From NCBI GenBank assembly GCA_963699535.1, contig CAVOUJ010000032.1, positions 186,001 through 250,000 of the forward strand: a stretch of DNA of 64,000 bases, written 5' to 3'. Shown here one piece after another: positions 34,936-43,244 of this stretch (positions within the stretch are counted from its first letter, which is position 1; each line of letters opens with the position of its first letter). The position numbers and the translations under genes were made by a program. Source of the stretch: VBDM01 sp963699535. Its GTDB lineage: Bacteria; Pseudomonadota; Gammaproteobacteria; Burkholderiales; SG8-39. The notes beneath the pieces were generated by a model. It was not told the DNA's origin. It saw nothing but the letters and a program-made list of their open reading frames with translations, and made no database searches.

Positions 34936-36408
34936 CTACAGCTTGATGCAGATGTTCGTCGGCTCGGAATAGAAATTCAGCGAATGCAGCCCGCCCTCGC
35001 GGCCGATCCCGGAGAGCTTCGCGCCGCCGAAGGGCGTGCGCAGGTCGCGCAGGAACCAGCAGTTGACCCAGGAGATGCCGACTTCCATCGCCTGGCCGAC
35101 GCGGTGGCCGCGCGAGAGGTCGCGCGTCCACACGGTCGAGGCGAGGCCGTAGGGCGTGTTGTTCGCCATCTCGACCGCTTCTTCCTCCTTGTCGAAGGGC
35201 GCGATATGGGCGCAGGGGCCGAAGATCTCCTCGCGCACCGTGCGCGCGGTCTCGGGCAGGCCCGTCCACAGGGTCGGCTGGATCCAGGCGCCCGAGTCTC
35301 GCGCGTCGCCGAACTTGGGCACGCCGCCGCCGGTGACCACCTTCGCGCCTTCCTTCCTGGCGATTTCGTAGTAGGAGAGGACCTTCTCGCGGTGCTGCTT
35401 GGAGATGAGCGGCCCCATGTTCGTCGCCTTGTCCTGTGGAAAACCGAGGACGAGCGCCTCGGCCTTGGCCTTCAGCGCTCCGACGAAGCGATCGAAGATC
35501 GGCCGCTCGACATAGACGCGCTCGGGCGCGAGGCACACCTGGCCGGTGTTGGAGAAGATCGCGTTCGACATGCCGGCCACCGCCGCGTCGAAGTCGCAGT
35601 CGGCGAAGACGATCCCCGGGTTCTTCCCGCCCAGCTCGAAGGAGATCGGCTTCACCGTCGGCGCGACCGCTTTCATGATCGCCGCGCCGGTGGTGGTCTC
35701 GCCGGTGAAGGTGATCCCGTTCACTTCAGGGTGGGTCGTTATGAATTCTCCCGCCGAATCGGGGCCGAAGCCGTGCACCACGTTGTATACGCCCGCCGGG
35801 ACGCCCGCTTCATGCATGACCTCGGCGAGCAGCGTGGCGGTCGAAGGCGTTTCCTCGGACGGCTTCGCCACGATCGTATTGCCGCAGGCGAGCGCGGGGG
35901 CGAGTTTCCAGGTGAGCAGCAGGAGCGGCAGGTTCCAGGGCGCGATCACGCCGACCACGCCCAGGGGCTTGCGCATCGCGTAGTTGACTGCGCCCTTGCC
36001 GTCGGGCGTATCGAGCCAGTAGGATTCGGTGCCGTAGGTGCGCACGATGTCGGAAAAGACGCGGAAGTTCGCCGCGCCGCGCGGGATGTCGAGGTGGCTC
36101 GCCAGCGACACGGGCTTGCCGGTGTCGGCGACCTCGGCGGCGACGAAATCGTCGAAGCGCTTCTCGATTCCCTCCGCCACCTTGCGCAGGAGGTCGACGC
36201 GCGCCTGCAGGGCCATCTTGCCCCACGGGCCCTTGAGCGCGGCCTTTGCGGCGCGCACCGCCTCGTCCACCATGGCGCGGTCGGCCTCATGGACCTGAGC
36301 GACAACGGTGCCGTCCACCGGATTGATCTTGGGAAACTGCTTCCTGCCGTCGACGAACCGTCCGTTGATGTAGCACTTGCGCTCGGCAACCCTGATGTTC
36401 GCAGTCAT
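34936..36408 (-). CDS. 2-aminomuconate/2-hydroxymuconate semialdehyde dehydrogenase
   Basis: A 490-residue NAD-dependent aldehyde dehydrogenase. The cofactor region is GVIAPWNLPLLLLTWKLAPA and FTGETTTGAAI, the general base is in ISFELGGKNPGIVF and the catalytic cysteine is in FSNTGQVCLAPERVYVE. The C-terminal YSEPTNICIKL resembles DmpC/XylG/AmnC enzymes. Next to 3-HAO, the amino-muconate branch is the better assignment: oxidation of 2-aminomuconate semialdehyde to 2-aminomuconate. An upstream CCTGCC/GGCAGG hairpin (36429-36443) and TATCAT box precede the ATG, which has a GGAGA ribosome site. Confidence 0.9.
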   Translation of the reverse strand: MTANIRVAERKCYINGRFVDGRKQFPKINPVDGTVVAQVHEADRAMVDEAVRAAKAALKGPWGKMALQARVDLLRKVAEGIEKRFDDFVAAEVADTGKPVSLASHLDIPRGAANFRVFSDIVRTYGTESYWLDTPDGKGAVNYAMRKPLGVVGVIAPWNLPLLLLTWKLAPALACGNTIVAKPSEETPSTATLLAEVMHEAGVPAGVYNVVHGFGPDSAGEFITTHPEVNGITFTGETTTGAAIMKAVAPTVKPISFELGGKNPGIVFADCDFDAAVAGMSNAIFSNTGQVCLAPERVYVERPIFDRFVGALKAKAEALVLGFPQDKATNMGPLISKQHREKVLSYYEIARKEGAKVVTGGGVPKFGDARDSGAWIQPTLWTGLPETARTVREEIFGPCAHIAPFDKEEEAVEMANNTPYGLASTVWTRDLSRGHRVGQAMEVGISWVNCWFLRDLRTPFGGAKLSGIGREGGLHSLNFYSEPTNICIKL

Positions 36409-36428
36409 GAAATCTCCGCAGGAAGGAA

Positions 36429-36460
36429 CCTGCCATAGGCAGGCCGAAAAATAGATGATA
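36429..36460 (-). promoter_or_regulatory. Candidate control region of the aminomuconate operon
   Basis: On the minus strand a TATCAT box (36460-36455) lies in a small AT-rich patch, followed by a CCTGCC-TAT-GGCAGG inverted repeat (36443-36429) just ahead of the ribosome site. No convincing -35 element is visible. The 11-base string ATGATACTTTA here also occurs at the pilus promoter at 18281. Confidence 0.25.
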
Positions 36461-36522
36461 CTTTACCAAATGCGTTGCGCTCAGACACGAGCGCAAGCGA
36501 CTTGAGCGCGAAGCCGTCCGCG

Positions 36523-37407
36523 ATGACCCTCGTTTCCAAGGAAAGAGCGATCCTGTTCGCCGATGTGAGCGGCAGCATGGCCTTTCACGAGACGCTCGGC
36601 GACAAGCTCGGGTGGAAGGCCATCAAGGCCTGTCTTGCCGAGCTGCGCGAGATCGTCGAAAAGCGAGAGGGCCAGGTGGTCAAGGTCATCGGCGACGAGA
36701 TCATGGCGGTGTTCGACAGGCCCGAGGCTGCGAGCGCGGCGGCGAGGGACATGCAGCTGCGGGTGAAGGCCATGGAGCCCGTGGCCGGCGTGAAGTTCGA
36801 AATACGGATCGGATTTCACTTCGGCCCGGTCCTCGAGGACAAGGGCGACTTTCTGGGCGAGGGCGTCAACACCGCGGCGCGGTTGAGGAGCCTCGCGAAG
36901 GGCGGCCAGATCCTCACCAGCGGCGCCACCGCGAACAAGCTCTCCATTACCCAGCGGATCTATCTGCGCGACCAGGACGCGGCCACCCCTCAAGGCAAGC
37001 ATGACGCAGTGCACGTCTACGAATTGCTGTCCGACGATACCGAAGAGGCGACCCATGTCGCGGGACTCGCGACCAGCGCCAACGTCAAGGCCTTCCTTTC
37101 GCTTTCGGTCGGCGAGCGGACCATGACGTTCCCGGAAGGGAAGACGGTGCTCACGATGGGGCGCGAAAAGGACTGCGACCTCGTCGTGACGGAAAGAACC
37201 GCTTCCCGCCACCATGCGCGCATCGAGAAAAGCGGCCTTCAGTTCATGCTCATCGACGAATCGACCAACGGTACATATCTCGCGGTGGAAGGGGACCGCG
37301 AGGTGCTGCTGCGCAAGGCCCGGGTTCTGCTTCGCGGCCGGGGCAAGATCGGATTCGGAACGTCTACCGCCAAGGCGGAGCAGCCGGTGCGGTTCGATTG
37401 TCCGTGA
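36523..37407 (+). CDS. Class III adenylate/guanylate cyclase with C-terminal FHA domain
   Basis: From the ATG at 36523 (an upstream TTG at 36475 is possible) the product has about 294 residues and no membrane helix. The cyclase domain has the first metal Asp in AILFADVSGSMAFHE, the second in VVKVIGDEIMAVF and GDFLGEGVNTAARL. The C-terminal FHA domain shows VLTMGREKDCDLVV, TASRHHARIE and DESTNGTYL, which bind phosphothreonine. It would make a cyclic nucleotide under control of Ser/Thr phosphorylation. No kinase gene is nearby. Single-gene transcription is likely, divergent from the aminomuconate operon. Confidence 0.88.
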   Translation: MTLVSKERAILFADVSGSMAFHETLGDKLGWKAIKACLAELREIVEKREGQVVKVIGDEIMAVFDRPEAASAAARDMQLRVKAMEPVAGVKFEIRIGFHFGPVLEDKGDFLGEGVNTAARLRSLAKGGQILTSGATANKLSITQRIYLRDQDAATPQGKHDAVHVYELLSDDTEEATHVAGLATSANVKAFLSLSVGERTMTFPEGKTVLTMGREKDCDLVVTERTASRHHARIEKSGLQFMLIDESTNGTYLAVEGDREVLLRKARVLLRGRGKIGFGTSTAKAEQPVRFDCP

Positions 37408-37457
37408 TCCGGAACGAAGCCGGGTGCTAGACTGCGAGCTTTTTCGGGAGAGTTGAC

Positions 37458-38402
37458 GTGAACGAAGTTGCATCGGCGGCGCGTCCCGCGATTTCGGGAA
37501 AGGAACACTGGACGAGCAAGGCCGGGAAGAACGGCGAGCCGGTCAGGCTTTTCCTTTGGCAGAAGCCGCCCGCCCCGGGACCGCGCAAGCGCGGTACCGT
37601 TCTCTTCGTGCACGGCTCGTCGATGGCTTCGCAACCCACCTTCGATCTGAGCGTTCCCGGGCGCCCGGATTCCTCGGTGATGGAATGGTTCGCCGCACGC
37701 GGGTTCGATACCTGGTGCATGGATCACGAGGGCTACGGGCGCTCGGACAAGGCGCGCCCCATCAACTGCGATATTCCGAACGGCGCCGAGGACCTCGCCG
37801 CCGGCAGCGAATACATCCTCAAGAAGACCGGCGAGAGCAGGCTCCTCATCTATGGAATCTCCTCGGGAGCGCTGCGGGCGGCGCTATTCGCCCAGAAGCA
37901 TCCGGAGCGCGTCGCGCGCCTGGCCCTGGACGCCTTCGTGTGGACGGGCGAGGGCAGTCCAACCCTCGCCGAGCGGAGGAAGAAGCTGCCCGAGTTCTCC
38001 TCCAAGAACCGCCGGCCGATCGACCGCGCATTCGTTCACAGCATTTTCTCGCGCGATCATCCCGGGACGGCGGACGAGGCCACGATCAATGCCTTCGCCG
38101 ACGCCATCGTCGCGCTCGACGACTCCGTTCCGACCGGCACCTATGTGGACATGTGCTCGAAGCTGCCGGTCGTCGATCCCGCGAAGATTGCCGTCCCCAC
38201 GATCATCATGCGCGGCCAATGGGACGGCATCGCCGGGTTCGACGATCTGATCGAGTTCTTCAAGCGGCTGCCGAATCCGGACAAGCAGTTCGCGGTGATG
38301 GCCGGAATCTCGCACGCGAGCTTCCAGCAGAAGAATTACCTGATGGTCTATCACATCCTGCACTCGTTCTTTTCCCAGCCTGAGCCTGAATACAGAGGTT
38401 GA
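37458..38402 (+). CDS. Alpha/beta hydrolase
   Basis: The GTG start at 37458 has a GGGAG ribosome site; the product is 314 residues. The oxyanion loop is LFVHGSSMASQPTFDL, the nucleophile elbow is IYGISSGALRA, an acid is near RGQWDGIAGFDD and the histidine is in MAGISHASFQ. The fold is that of serine esterases and C-C hydrolases. The WCMDHEGYGRSDKAR stretch is shared with lipase-like hydrolases of Burkholderiales. It is followed 4 bases later by a Bug-type binding protein, suggesting import and hydrolysis of the same ester-like solute. Confidence 0.87.
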   Translation: MNEVASAARPAISGKEHWTSKAGKNGEPVRLFLWQKPPAPGPRKRGTVLFVHGSSMASQPTFDLSVPGRPDSSVMEWFAARGFDTWCMDHEGYGRSDKARPINCDIPNGAEDLAAGSEYILKKTGESRLLIYGISSGALRAALFAQKHPERVARLALDAFVWTGEGSPTLAERRKKLPEFSSKNRRPIDRAFVHSIFSRDHPGTADEATINAFADAIVALDDSVPTGTYVDMCSKLPVVDPAKIAVPTIIMRGQWDGIAGFDDLIEFFKRLPNPDKQFAVMAGISHASFQQKNYLMVYHILHSFFSQPEPEYRG

Positions 38403-38406
38403 TGCC

Positions 38407-39363
38407 ATGCGCGCGCTCGCTATTCCCGTCCTGGTGCTCTCGCTCGCCGCCGCGGCGGCGGCCCAGACCTATCCTTCCCGTCCGGTGAGGATCGTGATTC
38501 CGCTCTCGCCGGGCGGCACGACCGACGTCCCCGGGCGCATCATCGCCCAGAAGCTTTCCGAGAGCCTCGGGCAGCAGTTCTTCGTCGAGAACCGGGCAGG
38601 CGCGGGCGGCACGATCGGCTCGGACTTCGTGGCCAAGTCCAAGCCCGACGGCTACACGCTGCTCCTCACCGCGACGCCCTTCGTGATCACGCCGCACGTG
38701 TACAAGAAGATGCCTTACGACGCGCTGGCCGACTTCGCGCCGGTGATCCGCATCGCGACCGGGCCGTACGTCCTGGTCGTGCATCCCTCGCTCGGGGTGA
38801 ATTCGGTCAAGGAGTTGATCGCAGCCGCGAAGAAGGAGCCCGGCAAGATCGACTTCGCGAGCTCCGGCAACGGCAGCGCCCAGCACCTGGTCAGCGAGCT
38901 GTTCATGTACATGGCCGGGATCAAGCTCAACCACGTGCCCTACAAGGGCAGCGGGCCGGCGCAGCAGGACCTGATGGCGGGCATCATCAAGGTGAGCTTC
39001 GTCGGCACGCCGATCGCGATTCCGCACATGAAGTCCGGCCGGCTCAAGGCGCTCGGCGTGAGCACCTCGAAGCGCTCGCCCGAGATGCCGGAGGTGCCGA
39101 CCGTCGCCGAGGCCGGCGTGCCCGGCTACGAGGCGGTCGTCTGGATCGGCCTGCTCGCCCCGGCCGGGACGCCGCAGGAAATCATCGCCAGGCTGAACGG
39201 CGAGATCGGCAAGCTCGTGCATGCCGACGAAGTCAAGAAGCTCCTCGGCCCGACGGGCATGGAGCCCGACCCGGACACCCCCGAGCAGTTCGCCGCGTAC
39301 CTCAAGGCCGACTACGACAAGTGGGGCAAGGTCGTGCGCGACTCGGGTGCAACGGTGAACTAG
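38407..39363 (+). CDS. Bug-family tripartite tricarboxylate transporter substrate-binding protein
   Basis: A 318-residue exported protein with signal peptide ALAIPVLVLSLAAAAAAQ. The Bug hallmarks are TYPSRPVRIVIPLSPGGTTD, VENRAGAGGTIGSDFVAKS, DGYTLLLTATPF and LNHVPYKGSGPAQQDLMAGI. Bug proteins bind carboxylates in the periplasm for TctAB-type carriers, or act as orphan sensors. No tctA or tctB gene is in the window, so it is an orphan here. It is coupled tightly to the upstream hydrolase. Confidence 0.92.
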   Translation: MRALAIPVLVLSLAAAAAAQTYPSRPVRIVIPLSPGGTTDVPGRIIAQKLSESLGQQFFVENRAGAGGTIGSDFVAKSKPDGYTLLLTATPFVITPHVYKKMPYDALADFAPVIRIATGPYVLVVHPSLGVNSVKELIAAAKKEPGKIDFASSGNGSAQHLVSELFMYMAGIKLNHVPYKGSGPAQQDLMAGIIKVSFVGTPIAIPHMKSGRLKALGVSTSKRSPEMPEVPTVAEAGVPGYEAVVWIGLLAPAGTPQEIIARLNGEIGKLVHADEVKKLLGPTGMEPDPDTPEQFAAYLKADYDKWGKVVRDSGATVN

Positions 39364-39374
39364 GAAAGCCCGTC

Positions 39375-39394
39375 ATTCCCGCGCAGGCGGGAAT
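39375..39394. repeat. dRS3-like inverted repeat
   Basis: The sequence ATTCCCGC-GCAG-GCGGGAAT matches the ATTCCC(N8)GGGAAT pattern of the neisserial dRS3 element, with an eight-base-pair stem. It lies in the 50-base gap between a Bug gene and an MFS gene. Similar elements are spread through betaproteobacterial genomes, and only this copy was noticed here. It may also act as a weak mRNA stem-loop. Confidence 0.6.
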
Positions 39395-39413
39395 CCACGC
39401 CTGCCTGTAATTC

Positions 39414-40565
39414 GTGCGGGAAATCATCTTCCTCCTGGCGCTCGCGAGCGCCAATTCGGGCATCGCCCTGCGCGCGGTCGAGCCCATGCTGCCGCAGCTT
39501 GCGTCGGATTTCGAGGCGAGCATTTCCACGACCGCTCTGATCATTTCGGCCTATGCCTTCGCGTACGCGGGGGCGCAACTCCTCTACGGACCTGTCGGCG
39601 ACCGCTTCGGCAAGCTGCGGGTTGTCACTTTGAGCTTGATGGGGGCTGCGCTCGGTTCGTTCGGCTGCGCATTGGCTCCGGACCTCGTTTCTCTTGGCGC
39701 GATGCGGCTCGTGACGGCGCTGTTCGCCTCGACGCCCGTCATTCTGGGAATGGCCTATATCGCCGACCGGGTCGCGATCGCGGAGCGCCAGCCGGTGATC
39801 GCTCGCTTCATCATCGGCACGATAACGGGGCAGGCGCTGGGCCCGGCGGCGGGCGGTGCGCTGACAGACCTGATCGGCTGGCGCGGGGCGTTTGCGGTGA
39901 TCGGTGCGGTCTTTGCCGCGGTCTCGGCGATACTTCTCCTGCGTACGCGCCCGCAGTGGGACAGCGAAAAGCGCAGCGCTTCCCTTGGAAATCCCCTCGC
40001 GGTGCACCTTGGACTGCTCGAGTCATCGCGCGTGCGGCATGTCGTGAGCGTAGGTCTCATCGAAACCTTTCTCTTCTTCGGCGCCTTCTCGTTCCTGGGC
40101 GCCTACCTCAAGCTGCGCTTCGACCTGAGCTTGAGCCTGATCGGGGCGATTCTCGCGGGATTCGGTCTCGGTGGCGTGCTCTACGCCGTCGGCGCACGCC
40201 GGCTGCTGCAGACCTTCGGCCAGCGCCGCCTGGTGCTTGCAGGAGGCGTGGCCTGCTTCGCCTTCTATACCCTCGCGATGCTGACGCCGGTCTGGCAGAC
40301 GTTCATCGCCTGCACGATGGGACTCGGATTCTCCTTCTACATGCTGCACAACACCCTGCAGACGAAGGCGAGCGAGATGGCCCCCGACAGGCGCGCCTCG
40401 GCGCTTGCCTTGTACTCGTCGGGCTGGGCGATGGGGCAGGCCCTGGGCGTCGCAACGATGGGTCTTGCAGTCGGGCTCGTTGATTATGGGCCGGCGATCA
40501 TCGCGTTCGGGGCGGGCTACTTCGCGCTCGGCATCTGGATGAGACGGAACCTCGGCAAGCTCTAG
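39414..40565 (+). CDS. Major facilitator superfamily transporter
   Basis: This 383-residue protein has about twelve hydrophobic segments. The MFS loop 2-3 motif is seen as LLYGPVGDRFGKLRVVTLSL, and the fourth-fifth helix region has GTITGQALGPAAGGALTDLI, typical of DHA1 drug or metabolite exporters. The start is the GTG at 39414; no ribosome site is visible. It probably exports a small molecule by proton antiport in the inner membrane. The substrate is unknown. It stands alone between the dRS3-like repeat and an MBL hydrolase gene. Confidence 0.88.
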   Translation: MREIIFLLALASANSGIALRAVEPMLPQLASDFEASISTTALIISAYAFAYAGAQLLYGPVGDRFGKLRVVTLSLMGAALGSFGCALAPDLVSLGAMRLVTALFASTPVILGMAYIADRVAIAERQPVIARFIIGTITGQALGPAAGGALTDLIGWRGAFAVIGAVFAAVSAILLLRTRPQWDSEKRSASLGNPLAVHLGLLESSRVRHVVSVGLIETFLFFGAFSFLGAYLKLRFDLSLSLIGAILAGFGLGGVLYAVGARRLLQTFGQRRLVLAGGVACFAFYTLAMLTPVWQTFIACTMGLGFSFYMLHNTLQTKASEMAPDRRASALALYSSGWAMGQALGVATMGLAVGLVDYGPAIIAFGAGYFALGIWMRRNLGKL

Positions 40566-40642
40566 GGCGTTTCCCGGCGAGGCTGGCTTCATGCCAGTGC
40601 GTGGTGCGAGAATCAGCAATCGAAGACTCGAAAGAACGCAAG

Positions 40643-41635
40643 ATGGGAGCGGGTTTGCCCGCATCGACTGCCGCCGCTGGATTCGTCAGACCGGGGGAAC
40701 TGCTCGCCTTGTATTGGGGGGCGAGATTCCTCGTTCCTCTGGGATTGTGCTTCGCGCTTCCCGCCGTTGCGCTGGAGCCGATCCGTATCGCGAACAACGT
40801 CTACTTCGTGCGCGGTGCAACCGAGGTGCCCTCGGCCGCGAACCGCGGCCATACCTCGAACGCCGGCTTCGTCGTCACCCAGGACGGCGTGGTCGTCTTC
40901 GATGCGTTAGGCACGCCGGTGCTCGGCAGGGAGCTGATCGAGGCGATCCGCAAGATCACTCCGGCACCGATCCGTCGCGTCATCGTCAGCCATTACCATG
41001 CGGACCATTTCTACGGTCTTCCGCCTTTCAAGGATGCGGGCGCCGAGATCTGGGCGCACAGCGCGGCGCGCGTGTACCTCGATTCCGAGGCCGCGAAGCA
41101 GCGCCTCGCCGAGCGGCGCCAGTCGCTCGCGCCCTGGGTTGCCCCGGACATGCGCCTGGTGCCCGCCGACCGCTGGCTCGACGGCGAAGTGTCATTCAAG
41201 CTTGGAGCTCTGACGTTCCGCGTCTTTCCGGTGGGCCCGGCGCACACGCCCGAGGATCTCGCGATGGCGGTCGAGGAGGAGAACCTGCTTTTCGTCGGCG
41301 ACCTGATGTTCGCGGGACGCATACCTTTCGTGGGCGACGCCGACAGCAAGGCCTGGATCGCCGCGATCGACCGCATCGTGAAGTTCAGTCCGAAGATCCT
41401 GGTCGGCGGCCACGGCGATGCCTCGCGCGATGCCGCGGCGGACTTGCGCATGACGCGCGACTACCTCGTGTTCCTGAGAGAGAAAATGGGCGCCGCGGCC
41501 GCCGAGCTCGAGGACTTCGACCTCGCCTACAGGCGCACGGACTGGTCGCGCTTTGCGCATCTGCCGGCGTTCGAGGCGGCGAACCGGAGGAACGCGTACA
41601 ACACCTACATTCGGATGCAAGGAGGAGAGAAATGA
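40643..41635 (+). CDS. Exported MBL-fold metallo-hydrolase
   Basis: The preferred start is the ATG at 40643; a GTG at 40601 is an alternative. A hydrophobic segment (FLVPLGLCFALPAVALEP) acts as signal peptide. The metal sites are complete: SHYHADHFYG (HxHxDH), GPAHTPED, LFVGDLMFAG and LVGGHGDAS, so two zinc ions are likely. It resembles the quinoprotein relay-associated and SoxH-like MBL hydrolases of periplasmic catabolism. A hydrolysis of an ester or thioester in the periplasm is plausible. It is followed by a methylmalonate-semialdehyde-type dehydrogenase gene. Confidence 0.87.
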   Translation: MGAGLPASTAAAGFVRPGELLALYWGARFLVPLGLCFALPAVALEPIRIANNVYFVRGATEVPSAANRGHTSNAGFVVTQDGVVVFDALGTPVLGRELIEAIRKITPAPIRRVIVSHYHADHFYGLPPFKDAGAEIWAHSAARVYLDSEAAKQRLAERRQSLAPWVAPDMRLVPADRWLDGEVSFKLGALTFRVFPVGPAHTPEDLAMAVEEENLLFVGDLMFAGRIPFVGDADSKAWIAAIDRIVKFSPKILVGGHGDASRDAAADLRMTRDYLVFLREKMGAAAAELEDFDLAYRRTDWSRFAHLPAFEAANRRNAYNTYIRMQGGEK

Positions 41636-41693
41636 GCCCCTTGAATCCCGCTATAATTTAAGCCCTTTGCCCGCTCGGTCTGGAAAGATTTCC

Positions 41694-43221
41694 ATGAACA
41701 CCCGCGACGCCACGCTTGCGAAAGTCCGCGAACTCGCGCATTTCATCGGTGGCAAGCATGTCCAGGGCGAAAGCGGCCGCTTCGGCGACGTTTTCAATCC
41801 CACCAGCGGCGCGCTCGCCGCGCGAGCGCCGCTCGCGTCGAAAGCGGAGGTCGAGCGCGCGATCGCCAACGCCAGGGAGGCATTCGCGGGCTGGTCGGAG
41901 ACCTCGCCCGTCACGCGCGCGCGCGTGATGTTCCGCTTCAAGGAGCTGGTCGAGAAGAACATCGACGAGCTGGCTTTCATCGTCGCCTCCGAGCACGGCA
42001 AGGTGCTCTCCGACGCCAAGGGCTCGGTGCAGCGCGGACTGGAGGTGGTCGAGTTCGCCTGCGGCATCCCTCATTTGATGAAGGGCGAGTTCTCCGACAA
42101 CGTCGCTACCGGTATCGACCTGTATTCGATCCGCCAGCCGATCGGCGTCTGCGCCGGGATCACGCCGTTCAATTTCCCTGCGATGGTGCCGATGTGGATG
42201 TTTCCGGTCGCGATCGCCTGCGGCAACACCTTCATCCTCAAGCCTTCCGAGAAGGACCCGTCCTGCGGGTTCCGGCTCGCCGAGCTGATGCTCGAGGCCG
42301 GCGCGCCTCCGGGAGTGCTCAACGTCGTGAACGGCGACAAGGAGGCGGTCGATACGCTGCTCACCGATCCGCGCGTCGCCGCGATCAGCTTCGTCGGCTC
42401 GACGCCGATCGCGAAATACGTGTTCGCCACGGGCTCGGTGAACGGCAAGCGCGTGCAGGCGCTGGGTGGCGCGAAGAACCACATGGTGGTGATGCCGGAC
42501 GCCGACATCGAAGTGGCGGCGGATGCCCTGATGGGCGCGGCCTACGGGTCGGCCGGCGAGCGCTGCATGGCGATTTCGGTCGCGGTGCCGGTCACCGACC
42601 GGACCGCGAACGAGCTCATCGAGGCGATGGCGCCCAAGGTACGGAAACTCAAGATCGGACCTTCGACGGACAAGGCCTCCGAAATGGGGCCGCTGGTGAC
42701 GCGCGAGCACCGCGACAAGGTGAAGGGCTACGTCGATCTCGGAGTGAAGGAAGGCGCGAGCCTCGTGGTCGACGGGCGCGGACTTCAAGGTGGCGGAGCA
42801 GCCGAACGGCTTTTTCCTGGGCGGGTCGCTCTTCGACAAGGTCAGGCCCGAGATGCGCATCTACAAGGAGGAGATTTTCGGGCCGGTGCTGTCGGTCGTG
42901 CGCGCGAAGAATTTCGAGGAAGCGCTCGCGCTGCCTTCCGACCATGAATACGGCAACGGAGTGGCGATCTTCACGCGCAACGGCGACGTCGCGCGCAATT
43001 TCACGCACAAGGTCAATTGCGGCATGGTGGGCATCAACGTGCCGATTCCGGTGCCGCTCTCCTTCCACAGCTTCGGCGGCTGGAAGAGCTCGATATTCGG
43101 CGACATGAACCAGCACGGACCGGAGGGCGTGCGCTTCTACACCCGCATCAAGACGGTGACCGCGCGCTGGCGCGAGGGCGTGAAGCCCGCGCCGAATTTC
43201 GGCATGCCGTTGATGAAATAG
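41694..43221 (+). pseudogene. mmsA: Methylmalonate-semialdehyde dehydrogenase (CoA-acylating), frameshifted
   Basis: The ATG at 41694 begins MNTRDATLAKVREL and IGGKHVQGESGRFGDVFNPT. MmsA features are CAGITPFNFPAMVPMWMFPV, FVGSTPIAKYVFATG and the catalytic cysteine in YGSAGERCMAISVAV. At the GG at 42780-42781 one extra base shifts the frame. Restored sequence continues DFKVAEQPNGFFLGGSLFD to MPLMK and the stop at 43221, about 508 residues in total. The enzyme turns malonate- or methylmalonate-semialdehyde into acetyl- or propionyl-CoA with NAD. It is the end step for valine and some aromatic side chains. All active-site residues are present on one side of the shift. Confidence 0.88.
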
Positions 43222-43244
43222 AGGCGTCAAGGGCGGCGCCGGCG

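Noticed and set aside
41652..41657. TATAAT as a promoter for mmsA
   Set aside because: No -35 element lies at a suitable distance upstream; kept only as part of the mini-ORF note.
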